This document shows positions 11,227 to 22,601 of a stretch of 64,000 nucleotides of DNA, in pieces (the first letter of the stretch is position 1; each line of letters opens with the position of its first letter). Made by a program: the position numbers and the translations under genes. The stretch comes from Lamellibrachia columna. Lineage: Eukaryota; Annelida; Polychaeta; Sabellida; Siboglinidae. Under the pieces are notes generated by a model. The model worked only from the letters and a program-made list of their open reading frames with translations. It was not told the DNA's origin and did no database searches. The DNA lies in assembly GCA_963662155.1 (NCBI GenBank), contig OY759273.1:29309044-29373043 (forward strand), read 5' to 3'.

Positions 11227-11290
11227 TGTTGGTTTTCATCTTTTGCTGGACGCCATATTTCGTCATATCCGCGTGGTGGTGGTTTGACAA
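11227..11290 (+). CDS. TM6 exon of a GnRH/AKH/corazonin-type G-protein-coupled receptor
   Basis: The 64-base exon follows a strong acceptor (TTTCTTTTCCTGTTGCAG) and ends at the donor GTAAGT. It encodes LVFIFCWTPYFVISAWWW plus FD, flanked by split codons (2 bases at the start, 2 at the end). FxxCWTPYF is the TM6 motif of class A peptide receptors, and the Trp-rich end followed by FD is usual for the GnRH/adipokinetic hormone/corazonin/vasopressin-related group. The Cys-Trp-x-Pro toggle region is intact. The last two bases (AA) combine with the first base (G) of the exon at 16360 to make a Lys codon, so the two exons splice in frame. Upstream exons (N-terminus to TM5) were not found on this strand and may lie left of the window. 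The exact ligand class is inferred from motifs only. Confidence 0.85.
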
Positions 11291-11999
11291 GTAAGTGGTA
11301 CATTTATATCATTATTTAATTTATTGCATGAAACAAGATTGATAACTACTTTATTCATTACAACTTTGAAGCTTAGTTTAAAGTGTTTTAACGTATTTTG
11401 CTTGTGTGCGTGCGAACGTCATTCTAAAATAATGTCAAGCTTCATGTCCCCAGCCTTTTTTCTGTCCCAGTATGCTTTTCAACTCACAATTTCCCTCCAT
11501 GTGTCACAAATTAATTCCTTGAAGAAAATAATATCAATTATAAATAAAAAGTCTTCGTATCTGTTTGACTCAAGCAATTATTCAAATGGCCTTACCATAA
11601 AGTGTCCCCCTGTCAGAAAATCGGTTTTGACCAACATACACGCGGTTTTACCTAGCATTTATTTTTCAAAGCACATGCAAAGGCGACATATTTTTCGGAT
11701 ACCGAAAATTAGGGGATACCAGGGCTAGTTGTGACACGGGTAAATTGTGTGAAGCATATGATACAATATCAATACGAGCTGAGTTCACTACAAACGAAAG
11801 CTACATCCAGTGTTAATATCGACACAATGAAGTAGCGTTCTAGAAACTGTACAACGCCGCAACTCAACTGCATTATATGGCAATAGAGGCGCCAGCTGAC
11901 GGATGATGTAATAATTTGTGGAACTCGGGGAACCTGGCGGGGTTACAAAGTGGTCAAATCACTTGACGCCAACTTGGCAATGTGTTGCGATGTAGATAA
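11291..11999. other. Intronic DNA, no feature seen
   Basis: This is the first part of the intron between the TM6 and TM7 exons. A 134-codon open frame at 11324-11728 shows no known motif and no splice context, and I do not consider it a gene. Confidence 0.5.
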
Positions 12000-13990
12000 T
12001 TTGTCAAGGTGAAAATCTACTTATATACTTATCTTCGTCGTACCCTATTTGGTGCATAAGCCCACTTAGTAACGTCCACCATTTCGTGCGACCACTAGCT
12101 GCATTCTCTGCCATCTTCCAAGACTTCCACCCGAGATCTTCTTTTACGACTAATTCACCATATTTTCTTCAAATACCTTAAGCAACCGCTGTAAATGGTG
12201 TCTCTTGATAGCTTTGATTCTTAAAAAAATTGTACTGTTAATTTCTACTTTCAGTTTCCTTCTTTCACCTGATGCTCTCCGTGTGTCCAAACTAATCCAT
12301 TCTTTGTGTTCGTGTTTCTTACGATCTTGTATCGCTTCTGCAGTTTCATTATAACATTTGTCCACACTTCCTCAATTTCTTCCTTTGCAACTTCCTGAAG
12401 ACATTGGAATATGTTCTTTAGTTCCAGTTGAAGGGTTTATCGTTGCTGTACATCGACACGTGATGTCTTGTATCTTATGTCTGGAATGTTTTAGTTTGAT
12501 TTTTACTAGAACTAAATTGTGGTCACTTCAAACATCCGCACCTGTTATTACACGGGTATCCTGTGTGGATCTTTTGTATCATCCTGTTATTGCTGTGATC
12601 GATTTGATGTTGATCTCTATTGCTTGCTGATGTCCATGTTTATTTATGTACTTCTTTGTTTAAAAAGGGTGCCAATTACTAGATTATTCAGGGTATCGTT
12701 TCACTAATATTCTTATCAGCTCTTAGGCACGAAAATCGATTTCGCTGCTTAGCTATGATCGAAACTGAAAATGTGCTTCACTAAGAATAAATCATAAAAA
12801 ACGCTCTGAAAAACGCTCCTAACGAGGTTGGACCGCTCATAAAACAAAACATATCCATCATAACAGTCAAATTTTCTTAACTTTACTCCACTTTTACGTA
12901 GAGATAAAGTTTTCCACAGTCAAGTAAGTTTTCAAAATGTGAGCGATGAATAGTTCGTAAATTATGGCTTTGTCTAGAGCGTCTATTTTACAGCATTGAC
13001 GTTGACAAGTCGTCGTGCGCGCCGTTCTACGCCATCGCGAAGGTCAAGATGGTTCGCAAAACCTTTGCTATTGAATCTTGAGCAAATTTTAGCTGTGTCT
13101 AACCGAAATATGTACACTACTAATCTTCATATTGGTATAATTGATGGCACAACTTCAGTTGAGGTTGTTGGCGCTGTCTGCGAGCTTCTTTGTTGAAAAC
13201 TGTCAAAACTTCACTTGTCAAAACAACACGTCGCCTGGCTGTGTGTCGTAGAAATAGTGTCCTCTGTGGCACAGCGTCTTCTTTTTGAATTTTTTTTTTC
13301 TCTTCACCCAGTGAGCTAATCAGTCAAATGACATTTTTTGACAGCTTTTCTATTTATTATGCAATTGTGCACATTGCGGAGCTCATGATGGAAATTTCGA
13401 TCATTAGCTTATGATGGATTTTATGAGCATCTTAGTGAAACGCATTTTGAAAACACTCTTAAAATCTATGATGGATTCTGTGTTATGATGGATTTTCCAT
13501 ATGAGCTTTTTGTCTTAGTGAAACGGTCACCAGAGCACAGAAATATGCACCCGGTTCACCATTCTCATTCAGGTTGACTACTCCTTGTTCTCCCAACACT
13601 GTTTCTCATCTACTGTGCGATGAACCAACTTTTGTATTTGCATCTCCTATAACGATAAGCAGGTCATGCGTTGGTGTTGCGTCTGTCTCCTTCTGAAGCT
13701 GTGCATAGAACCTGTTATGTCTTCATCAGCAGCATCGTTGGGATATGCACTTGCATAATTGTTTTTATTTTACAAATCTAGAATATAATCTTGCACTAAT
13801 GATTCTATCATTCAAAGGATTCCATTGTATGAGGCTCTTCTGTGCTTCAGTATCAATATTGATTGCAACTCATCTCTAGTGTACCTCTTTCGCTCCTGGA
13901 TAAAGTATGGTTTCCCTTGTGGATGTTTTGATTTATCGAAACCAGGTTCACCTTACTTCGCTGATACCTATGATGTTGTTATCATCTCAT
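12000..13990 (-). mobile_element. Degraded LINE (family 3) with RT deleted and a MITE inserted
   Basis: On the - strand the order is: endonuclease start (about 13990-13850, words KSKHPQGKPYF and ERKRYTRDEL); the GDAN block (IVIGDANTKVGSSHSR, near 13650); NENGEPGAYFCAL (near 13550); a foreign insertion (12692-13530); then NNLVIGTLFK (near 12680) and ITGADV.SDHNLVLVKIKLK (near 12520), the SDH block. The linker follows (12365-12150: RKKHEHKEWISLDTRRASGE). It is joined almost directly to a post-RT end (VKEDLGWKSWKMAENAASGR, TKWWTLLSGLM; about 12155-12010). The whole RT is therefore missing. The type resembles the LINEs often mis-annotated as craniofacial development protein 2. It lies inside the receptor intron, antisense to the receptor. 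Confidence 0.8.
12692..13530. mobile_element. Non-autonomous Harbinger/PIF-like DNA transposon (839 bp) inside the LINE
   Basis: The left end reads GGTATCGTTTCACTAA. The right end, reverse-complemented, reads GTGACCGTTTCACTAA; the two match from the fourth base on with one exception. CAG directly flanks both sides (12689-12691 and 13531-13533), a three-base target duplication. Taking out the insertion and one CAG rejoins the LINE frame (FCAL directly onto NNLVIG), which proves the insertion and its limits. There is no transposase. A three-base CWG-type duplication is typical of PIF/Harbinger elements, but the superfamily is inferred. A second internal TTAGTGAAACG word at about 13425 suggests a nested or duplicated end. 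Confidence 0.82.
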
Positions 13991-13994
13991 TTCT

Positions 13995-14120
13995 CAGGGG
14001 TAGAAATTAACTTTTAGGACAGAGGACGACAGGACCACCAGCTCTGGAAATCTGGTGGTCCTGCCAAATTTGTGGTGGTCCGTACCAGATTTAGTAACTT
14101 TGTTACATGAAACAAAATTA
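13995..14120 (+). mobile_element. Probable hAT-type transposon end
   Basis: The sequence CAGGGGTAGAAATTAAC at 13995 has the look of a hAT terminal inverted repeat. It is followed by short repeats of GGTGGTCC in both orientations (14035-14085), as in hAT subterminal regions. It also marks the point where the family-3 LINE stops. I could not find the opposite end, so the extent is unknown. Confidence 0.45.
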
Positions 14121-14543
14121 CTACGTTGAAAAAAGCGTGAAGACAACTTTGCCTAGGAGATCGATAGTCTAAATCAATAAGAATTATTTAATCGATTGAT
14201 TGCAAAAGACGAAACGACGTTTTGCAAATCTAGAATATAATTCTACTGCACAATTCATATGGAATTCGGAAGCCACGATGACACTGTATGGCAAAACGCA
14301 ACGGATTAATTAAATAAAACACTCCCACTAATGATATCTGTTACTTTGTGGTTTCAGTAATTGTGATTGTTTTTACCGGAAGGGATCATTGGCACTTTGC
14401 CCAACCCTCCTCCTTTATCAGGCCCTGGGGGCAGGCATGGGCCATGGTTTGAAATCAGAGGTTTCTTTTTCCTTGATCTCCAGCGTGTCAGTCTGGGACC
14501 GTATTGTGCCCAGTTATCAGGAAGTACCATAGGTAGCTAGGTT
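14121..14543. other. Anonymous DNA, no feature seen
   Basis: No coding potential or repeat is recognised, apart from a GC-richer patch around 14400-14450. Confidence 0.4.
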
Positions 14544-15137
14544 ATGTTAGAGTCTTGTCTATGGAGAGGCTATGTACCAGCATGGAGGCTTACGCACTCG
14601 TGTCCCGTTATGTTAGAGTCTTGTCTATGGAGAGGCTATGTACCAGCATGGAGGCTTACGCACTCGTGTCCCGTTATGTTAGAGTCTTGTCTATGGAGAG
14701 GCTATGTACCAGCGTGGAGGCTTACGCACTCGTGTCCCGTTATGTTAGAGTCTTGTATATGGAGAGGCTATGTACCAGCAGGGAGGCTTACGCACTCGTG
14801 TCCCGTTATGTTAGAGTCTTGTCTATGGAGAGGCTATGTACCAGCGTGGAGGCTTACGCACTCGTGTCCCGTTATGTTAGAGTCTTGTCTATGGAGAGGC
14901 TATGTACCAGCGTGGAGGCTTACGCACTCGTGTCCCGTTATGTTAGAGTCTTGTATATGGAGAGGCTATGTACCAGCAGGGAGGCTTACGCACTCGTGTC
15001 CCGTTATGTTAGAGTCTTGTCTATGGAGAGGCTATGTACCAGCGTGGAGGCTTACGCACTCGTGTCCCGTTATGTTAGAGTCTTGTCTATGGAGAGGCTA
15101 TGTACCAGCAGGGAGGCTTACGCACTCGTGTCCCGTT
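14544..15137 (+). repeat. 66-bp minisatellite, 9 copies, with a three-copy higher-order repeat
   Basis: Nine head-to-tail units of exactly 66 bases begin ATGTTAGAGTCTTGTC. Since 66 is a multiple of 3, two + strand frames stay open through the array and encode 22-residue repeats (for example LESCLWRGYVPAWRLTHSCP). Variant sites (CATGG/CGTGG/CAGGG; TCTATG/TATATG) show that units 3-5 are repeated as units 6-8, a 198-base higher-order repeat. There is no splice context or start signal pointing to a gene; it lies in the receptor intron. Confidence 0.95.
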
Positions 15138-16359
15138 TCACACATGTGACGGGGCTAGCTGGCGGCAGTAGCTGAAAGCGAGTTTGTGAAGCCCGTTCAC
15201 TACAAACTACTCACTACACTACAGCACAAGACGCGTTACACGGACATGTCTCATCACCACACTCCGTATGGTAAAGACACCAATCGGATACTCAGCGGTT
15301 TCATTGCATGTCGTTATGTAAAGAAATGTTTTAATCTCATTGCTTCTACTTTTTAATTATTGACAATTCTTGAGGCGTTCAGCTTTCTAAGTTAGGTAAA
15401 TTTAGAAAATCCCAGGTTTCACACGACTTTCCACACGATATTTCGTTATGATGCAGACGAAAATAACACAGACTTGCCTGCGACGTTTACAGTGTTATTC
15501 TATACTGAATTAACGTTAACCTGTTATGGGATTAGTTACATGGTATTATGGCAAGTAGAAAGCATACGCGCCTGAATTCGCTCAAACAAATGAATTGTTG
15601 AGGCATTCATTTTGTTTAACTGCGAATCGAGTTTGGTGTCCATCAGCAGATGGGTTGTGTCTGCAATGTGAACTTATGCAATCTGATTCGCCGCGATGTT
15701 TGGTCTCCGTTGTGGGGTAGACATAAAAAGTCGGGTTCAAATTTAAATACCTTTAACCAAACTCTTGCACTTTACTCATAGAAAGAGTATGTAATATAAT
15801 AAAATATATGTCACATATTCAGGTGTTAATCTTTTTTAATACAAAATGATAGACTAGACCGTGGGGTTGTTTATCGAAGACGAATTTCTCACTAAGGGAA
15901 ATATCAGAGCAACTAAGCCCATTCTAGGACTGGGAAAACTTATTTGTGGAACACGCCTCATACTGTGAAAATGCAAAAAGTATTTGTGAATTAGTGGAAA
16001 TAAAAGATTGTAACTGTCATAAATAAGGAAGAATGTAATTCTGTGATTTCATAACTCAACACACTATAATTTGGTTTCTAGCTGATATTCTAACTTATAA
16101 TTTGTTTAATATGTACATGTTTGTGGATCTTGAGTCCGAATAAAGATGATAACAATAATAATATGGTTTGACTACAGTACAATATTAAGAGAAAACCAAA
16201 TGTACTTGTTTGAAATGCTCTAGTAAATGAATACGGGAACTTGAAACTGAGAAAATAATAATTCTCACAGAGGACTATGACTGAATAATATAAACAATCT
16301 ATTGATTTTAAGTGCCATTTTGTGAACAACGTCCGATACATTGCATGATGGTGTTTTAG
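15138..16359. other. Intronic DNA, no feature seen
   Basis: This is the last part of the intron before the TM7 exon. I see no gene or repeat in it. Confidence 0.5.
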
Positions 16360-16448
16360 GACTTCTGCCAGCCAAATCAACCCGAAAGTGCAACGGAGTC
16401 TATTTTTGTTCGCCGTGTCCAACTCTTGCATGGATCCCATTATTTACG
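16360..16448 (+). CDS. TM7 exon of the same GnRH/AKH/corazonin-type receptor
   Basis: The 89-base exon starts after GTGTTTTAG and ends at the donor GTGAGT. It encodes TSASQINPKVQRSLFLFAVS followed by NSCMDPIIY and a split Gly codon. NSxxDPxxY is the TM7 signature, with Asp in place of the common Asn of NPxxY. Mammalian GnRH receptors have the same DPxxY variant, and NSC..P..YG is typical of this receptor group. The one-base start completes the Lys codon left open at 11290. The intron between is 5.07 kb and holds a degraded LINE, a MITE and a minisatellite. A C-terminal tail exon (expected to begin in phase 1) was not recognised downstream. The polypyrimidine tract of the acceptor is weak, but the phase match and motif make the call firm. 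Confidence 0.88.
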
Positions 16449-16534
16449 GTGAGTGTATACTTCATGACAAAGTAAGGCATTGAAAGATAAGTAAAGTAAA
16501 AACAAATATCGCCCAACCTTTTTTGAGGAAGGCA

Positions 16535-16535
<1 letters not shown>

Positions 16536-16607
<72 letters not shown>

Positions 16608-16634
16608 TGCGTGCGCGCGCGCGTGCGTGCGTGT
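16536..16634. repeat. GT then GTGC microsatellite
   Basis: About 26 GT units pass into GTGC units and a short GC run. This GT-to-GTGC order recurs at several loci in the window. Confidence 0.97.
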
Positions 16635-16639
16635 CTGAG

Positions 16640-17045
16640 CGTCGGCTTGCCTGATACTTGGCCTTTTGGTTGGCTGTTTCCCGGCACACCATGTGGCGCC
16701 ACTGTCATAGCCAAGTCGCCCACAAACTAAATATTAGGGAATTATTGATATAAATATAAAAATTTCTGAATATCTGAACATATCGTTTTGCCTTCTTCAG
16801 CATTGAAACCAAAATAAATGTCAGACGTCTACTTAATCAATAAACGAAACCGCAATGATACAGTCATCGCACATATTGCAATGGGCACGTCCTCCGTCAA
16901 TATGGGGTTATGCAAATGAACTGGAGGCATTTTAATTAGGTGTCAGATCAGAACTACATTTCCGGCTCAATTAAAAATTTTAGTTTTTCTAAGACTTTTA
17001 CTTGGCAGATGTAACTGTATTCAAGCAACAGTGGTGGTGTGTTTC
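16640..17045. other. Anonymous DNA downstream of the TM7 exon
   Basis: A C-terminal exon of the receptor was looked for here and not found. The acceptor-like TTGCCTTCTTCAG at about 16788-16800 leads into a frame with an early stop. Confidence 0.4.
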
Positions 17046-17054
17046 ATGATTGTA

Positions 17055-17125
17055 TGACGTTCCATCCATACTCCCTCGCTCTCGCTCTCGCTCCCACTCT
17101 CGCCCCCGCTCTCGCTCTTTCTTTC
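17055..17125. repeat. CTCGCT-type simple repeat
   Basis: This is a short pyrimidine-rich tract of CTCGCT/CTCCCACT units. Confidence 0.85.
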
Positions 17126-17204
17126 TTGCAATCACTCATAGTCATAGTGAATACGATGATGATGCCATCAAGTTAGGTACGATTAGTGCGTCGGTGACTG
17201 AACT

Positions 17205-17460
<256 letters not shown>

Positions 17461-17479
17461 GTTATACTAGTAGCAGCGT

Positions 17480-18020
17480 CACCGTCTTGCTGTTACGACA
17501 GACCTACCGCCGCTGTTACATTCACAGACCGCCGCTGCCGATTTCGGTTTCCGTGGTTGATCGTTTGATTCAAAATGCCTTGCAGATGGCGCACGATTGT
17601 CAGAGTCAATTTCCCGGGTGGTCGGTATACGCCGCAGTTCTTCAAAGATGCCTTCGTGTGGTTTTTGTACCGTTTCTATTGCCCCGGATAGCACATTTGC
17701 CGTTGGCGGGTTGGACGTATAGTAGTTGTTTTGGTACTCTGGTTTCTGACATGCCCTTTATATGACCAGACCAGAATAGTTCGTTTTAAACCTGGCGTGC
17801 ACCGATGCTGGTGGTGCATGCATGTTCAATAATGCTAGCTTTGACTGTTCGGTCTTGCCAGCAGCCACGTGACATGACAGCGCTGAGTGAGCGCTGTTGA
17901 AATAGTTCGACAGCTTTGATGTGGCGACTGAACGTTACCCATGTTTCGCTGTTACACCCAAGAGTGAGCAGCACAACAGCGGTGTATACCAAGATTTTAG
18001 TAGAGGCCCTAAACCTGCGT
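17480..18020 (-). pseudogene. LINE C-terminal fragment (family 4)
   Basis: The - strand reads VVLLTLGCNSETWVTFSRHI and KAVELFQQRSLSAVM, then CWQDRTVKASIIEHACTTSI, and, after a stop, FWSGHIKGMSETRVPKQLLY and an end resembling RKRYKDTLK...TDRxxW. This is the familiar post-RT segment of a LINE group in which GCETW, F..RCLR.I, W.D...N..VL and WAGHV.RM.D.R.PK blocks occur in that order. The endonuclease and RT are absent, consistent with 5' truncation. A related C-terminus is found at 35733-36050. Confidence 0.75.
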
Positions 18021-19276
18021 TCAGTGAATACACCTCATTTTAGTCTTCCTGTGTAGAACAGGCACATTTTATTATGTATTGCAGTCGAATATTATGTATT
18101 GCAGACTCCGTTGTTACTCTGCCCAATAAATAATATTATTCTCTATTGCTAGTTAGTCCGCGCTGAATCGAAGTGGTTTCACTACGGTTCTGGTAAAATC
18201 AAAGACAACGCCCATCACTATTCATCACAATATAACAAATATAGCACTTTTCATATATACAGGTATAAGATGTCAATTAAAAACCACTGAACTACTTTCC
18301 AACACATTTTGACACCAATGGGGAGCCTACGTCCACAATAACACATTAATGACGCCAATCTCACACTCTTTGTTATTAGCATTGTTGCTGGCCGATTGTT
18401 GAAGCCAAACTATACAGAGAATGCAGTCATATGAGGTCCGTATAACCTATAAAATAAATTAAATAAAAATAATATTGTTCACAAGTTAATGTACCTTTAC
18501 AAATATCACTAACTCATCCGGGGCAAATTACTGTTAGATTAATGTAAATTATCACAAAGACTGCCAAATCACACGTGTATAGTAGGCTACAGAGCATAAT
18601 TTTTTTTACCATTAAAGCAATTATAAAAGTCAGCCGTGCAATTCCGCACCGTGCTTAAAGATACGACTCAGTTATAATAAAAACACTTTGATTTATTTCT
18701 TGTCAGTACAGTTTTCGTCAAATCCTACAAATTTGTTTTCAAGAATGTCAACACGAAATATGCCGCCAGTCATTTGTCGCCCAAACAAACCGGATGTCAT
18801 CGTACGCAATGGATCCTTCCATAATTGACAATTTAATATTATGCTAATCTGCAAATATAACTGTAATCCTCGTCGCAGCAGAAGCGTCGCGTTCTGCAGA
18901 TATGCCCTTTTCCCTGTTCAGAAACTGTATTTTTTTCATGATACAAACATCCTCGAAAAAATCCCGAAGTTGCCAGCAGTGGCGTTCCCCTTGCGCAGAC
19001 TGTGGTTGTTCTCCAGCCAGAAGGCACATTCTGCCTCCTAGTGCTCAATGTCGCTGTTTATATCAGGTCACCACACCGTTGTAACAGCACGCTCTTGGTG
19101 ACGCCTGCCCTCGGTGGATCACGTTGCATATTTCCGGTCGTGCGTGGGTAGTGTGGTAATTATGTTGCAAAACAACAGAATCATGTCGCATGTTATCAAC
19201 GAGAGACAGTTGCAGACGTGCGCTGTAATAGGTTGTTTATCTCAACAGGTGAATTTTGGGAACGTCGTCATTAATA
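18021..19276. other. Anonymous DNA, no feature seen
   Basis: There is no recognisable gene. Overlapping short open frames around 18839-19084 on both strands have no motif. Confidence 0.5.
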
Positions 19277-19454
19277 AGGTGGAACCTCTTTAAATTAGAC
19301 GCCGATTATCCAGAAACCTTGATACATCATTACCCTTACTGGATGGAATTACTAAATGTTAATATACAATGTAAAATTGTATGTTTCGTTTATCCGGAAA
19401 ACTCGTCAATGCAGACATATACACTGGGGACCAAGGCAACCTGAGGTTACACTG
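19277..19454. mobile_element. Small TA-flanked MITE (Tc1/mariner or pogo-like)
   Basis: The left end is AGGTGGAACCTC and the right end, reverse-complemented, is CAGTGTAACCTC (9 of 12 match). Both are directly flanked by TA (19275-19276 and 19455-19456). The element is 178 bp and non-coding. TA duplications point to the Tc1/mariner/pogo superfamily. Confidence 0.55.
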
Positions 19455-19456
19455 TA

Positions 19457-22452
19457 TCCACGCGCATCGTCAACCCCCTTCCCCACAACGCAACATATCG
19501 CACTGCCAAGGAGCCGACTTTTATTAACGTACCAACCTTGTTGGCTGAATGCAATGATTTCCTGGCAAATTAAATCACTTAAATCTTTTGAGCGCGGACT
19601 TTAAGCTCTACCTTCGCAACCGGAAGTGTAGCTGTGTATTCATATTACTCATACACATTCCTGGCGTTGAATGACGTACACATGATTTTACTTTAACCTC
19701 GTTTCAGGCATGTTTACGACTACCTTCCGTGTACAGATGAGACGGCTGTTGGTGTGGCGACGTCTGCGCTGTTGTTTGCAGCGCCGGAAGGCAGCTACTG
19801 GTCCCGGCATACCACTTCGCGAGCACATCCGGCTGCGCAGGAGCACGGTTTATAAACCCGCCGCCCTCTGGCTTTGACAGCGGTAACAACTCTGAGAAGT
19901 GAATGGTTCCTGTACCGGCATAGCATAGCAACCGTTGCTATCTGCGTCAAGAAGAAGAAAACGTGCACGCTGGTGTTAATCGATACGGTGTTATGTATTC
20001 GGCTTAACAAGGAGGAAACGATAATTCATCCCACATATATCTTGATGGCCTTAATATATTTTGACTTTTGACATTGACTTTATGGTTTGAGAACATGGAT
20101 GCATTTAACTGATTATGTGCATGGTATAATTACACATTCAAGTCTATACATTGTTTACGTTGTTACTGTTACTTGACGTTTATTAAAAATAACTATCGAA
20201 TGTGTCCATGTACAACAAACGTGGGGAGGCTAACGGAGGAGCAAGCTTATTTTCTCATCAGTTAAACTTGTTACCGTGTAATGGCGCAACAGGTTATACA
20301 AATATAACCCCCCCAAACAAAAAATATGCCTCTGGTACCAACGTTCACATTCGTTGAGCGGAACACGGCCTTGAAGATACAATATTTGCATGCAATGTTT
20401 ATAGCAAGCAAGGACATGATGTGGGTCAGTAGCTCACATGCGCATAAACATAACTTGATTTGCGGCTTCATCATCTTAAATAAATTGTATAAGTACACAT
20501 GCCGGCCCTCTGTTAAAATAAATTTGTTTAACTATGACATATTTTATAAATCATTCCAGAAATCACCGGCAGATTGTATACGCTCGAACCCCCTTTTAAA
20601 AACCCCGAGGACGGGCCTGGTACATGCAGGTGTAGTTAGTTACATGTAAATCACAATCCCAGTGTCACTACATTAAAATCGGCCCCCGGTGTTTGAGCAT
20701 GGTCCCAATTTCGCGACATAACGCATAACGTTGCTGTGTACGCGTCAACCGGGTCGCTAATTGTAATTAATGTCGCACATTTTATATCTATTACCAGAGC
20801 CACCGTAATGTAGCTACACAACGCCGACCGCCTAAATGACGCTTCTTAACATTGCGTCAAAGTTTTATCGATTAATGTCTGAATTATCCAGCGTTGCAAG
20901 GGGACAACAGAGAGCCACAAATAATTTCTACGTAAAGCCGCCTTTACTGATATCTATCACTTTGAGCAATGCTTTTTGTCAATGCACACACTTTGATGTT
21001 TTTGAAGCGGCGCTTGCGCTTAGCAAGGACCGGTTTCACGAATCTTTCGTACCGTACGTAGGAACTTATGCGGACGTTTGACGCAGACATGTAACATGGA
21101 ACAGACGTAGAACACACTCATATCGTTGCAAACAATTGTGCGTAGCTACGAATACACTGTATCTTGTTCTTCTTCCTACATAGGCACGACAAGCAAGACA
21201 CCCCATCCTTTGGGCCCAAAATCATGCCCACAAAACTCAATCCCCGTACATGCAAAAAAACGAACGAACGAACGAACGAAAAATTCCAGCCCCGTACATG
21301 CAGAGCCGTATGTTCAGAGCCGCATGACTAGATATTTGCTATGTGTAAAGTCGACGTACAAGTTCTTGGCTGTAGACTATCATTATGGCAATTGTTTCAC
21401 ACGTAGGTTGTTTACTTTTTCAATGAGGACGAGAATAATATTTTCTTCAAATGTGTCATATTACGTCACGCGTTGGAAGTATGAGCTTGGTCCGTGGATA
21501 CTATGGGCATTAGTGATCATATCACCCACGATGGTCCTAGACACACCAGAGTCATAGCCTAACCCAATACAGGAGTCATTATTGAACATGGGTACACGCA
21601 CACATGCACGCACACACGCATGCACGCACACGAACACAACACACACGAATCATTACTCAGCATGGACACACACTCATACACACAGGAGGCATTGCCCACA
21701 TATACTCATTACCCAACATGAACACATACACACACGCATATGCACACATACACATATGGCCTGGATTGCATGTGGCTCATATTAATCAGAAGATAATCCA
21801 GTTCCCTTTGTTTTGCCTCCAGGTAGGAAATCTACACTACATGCTTATATAATCGCCCACAGGCTGACAGGATAATGAACAGGATAATGTGGATGTAGAT
21901 TACGCGTGTATGCATTCATCCAACATGCGGAAATGTTGTTAAATGTTATTCACGGAATTATTTCTAATTATTTTGTTCTACCATTGCAACTGTTTTGATT
22001 GTGTGGTCCGCTCCACTGGTTTACTCGGTAAATAATCGCCTGATGGCAACGTCTTTCCAGTTACTAGCAGCGTTCAACATAATCGCGGGCCCGCGCGCCC
22101 GCGGCCCTTGAATCATCTGTCGGGCACCCAACTGCCACAAGTCACAGGCCCGGTTGGTCTGCCTGATTTTTGGATATATTTAGTAATATTTATGTTGCGG
22201 AAAGAAATCGACTTTGGTGATTTGATGGATTACGTTACAACTTACAACATTTCATCGTTTCAGTCTCGAACACTTATAATTATATGCAGATTTAGTGGTA
22301 CTGGCACGACCCCTAGCGTGAGTGCGAATGACAGCATGCAATTCCGACAGATGGCGCTTTTGTACATCAACGTCAACGACATATTGTCCGCTATGAGAAA
22401 CAAATTCCCATATATATATATATATAGGTTTTTTGCTTATTGTTACGTGTAG
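19457..22452. other. Anonymous DNA with a few simple repeats
   Basis: No gene is recognised in 3 kb. There are a short AACG run (about 21260-21280), an irregular CACA/CACG tract (about 21590-21760) and a short AT run (about 22410-22427). The phrase CCCCGTACATGCA occurs twice (about 21242 and 21291). Confidence 0.5.
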
Positions 22453-22601
22453 GTGGATATCCCGAATATCCTTTGTCTGGTGGATGTAGTGTTCACATTT
22501 CCAGCTAGCACTGCAGAATGTGAACGCGGCTTCTCGCTAATGAAGCAAATGATGACGGTGTACCGCTACAAGTTGAAGCGAACCGGTCGACGCGTACACA
22601 T
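22453..22601 (+). pseudogene. hAT transposase C-terminal dimerisation fragment
   Basis: The frame reads VDIPNILCLVDVVFTFPAST, then AECERGFSLMKQMMTVYRYK. The core xFPxSTAECERGFSxMKxxKTxxRxxL is the hAT dimerisation (hATC) motif that closes transposases and transposase-derived host proteins of the ZNF862/hAT type. The segment is directly preceded by an acceptor-like TTTTTTGCTTATTGTTACGTGTAG, so it may have been an exon. The frame is then cut at 22602 by the GC-rich element described next. Expected residues after the motif (an L...L.RI end) are missing. Whether this was a transposon or a domesticated gene cannot be told. Confidence 0.72.

Noticed and set aside
18839..19084. Overlapping short frames on both strands
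   Set aside because: Mutual overlap in four frames and no motif point to chance absence of stops.
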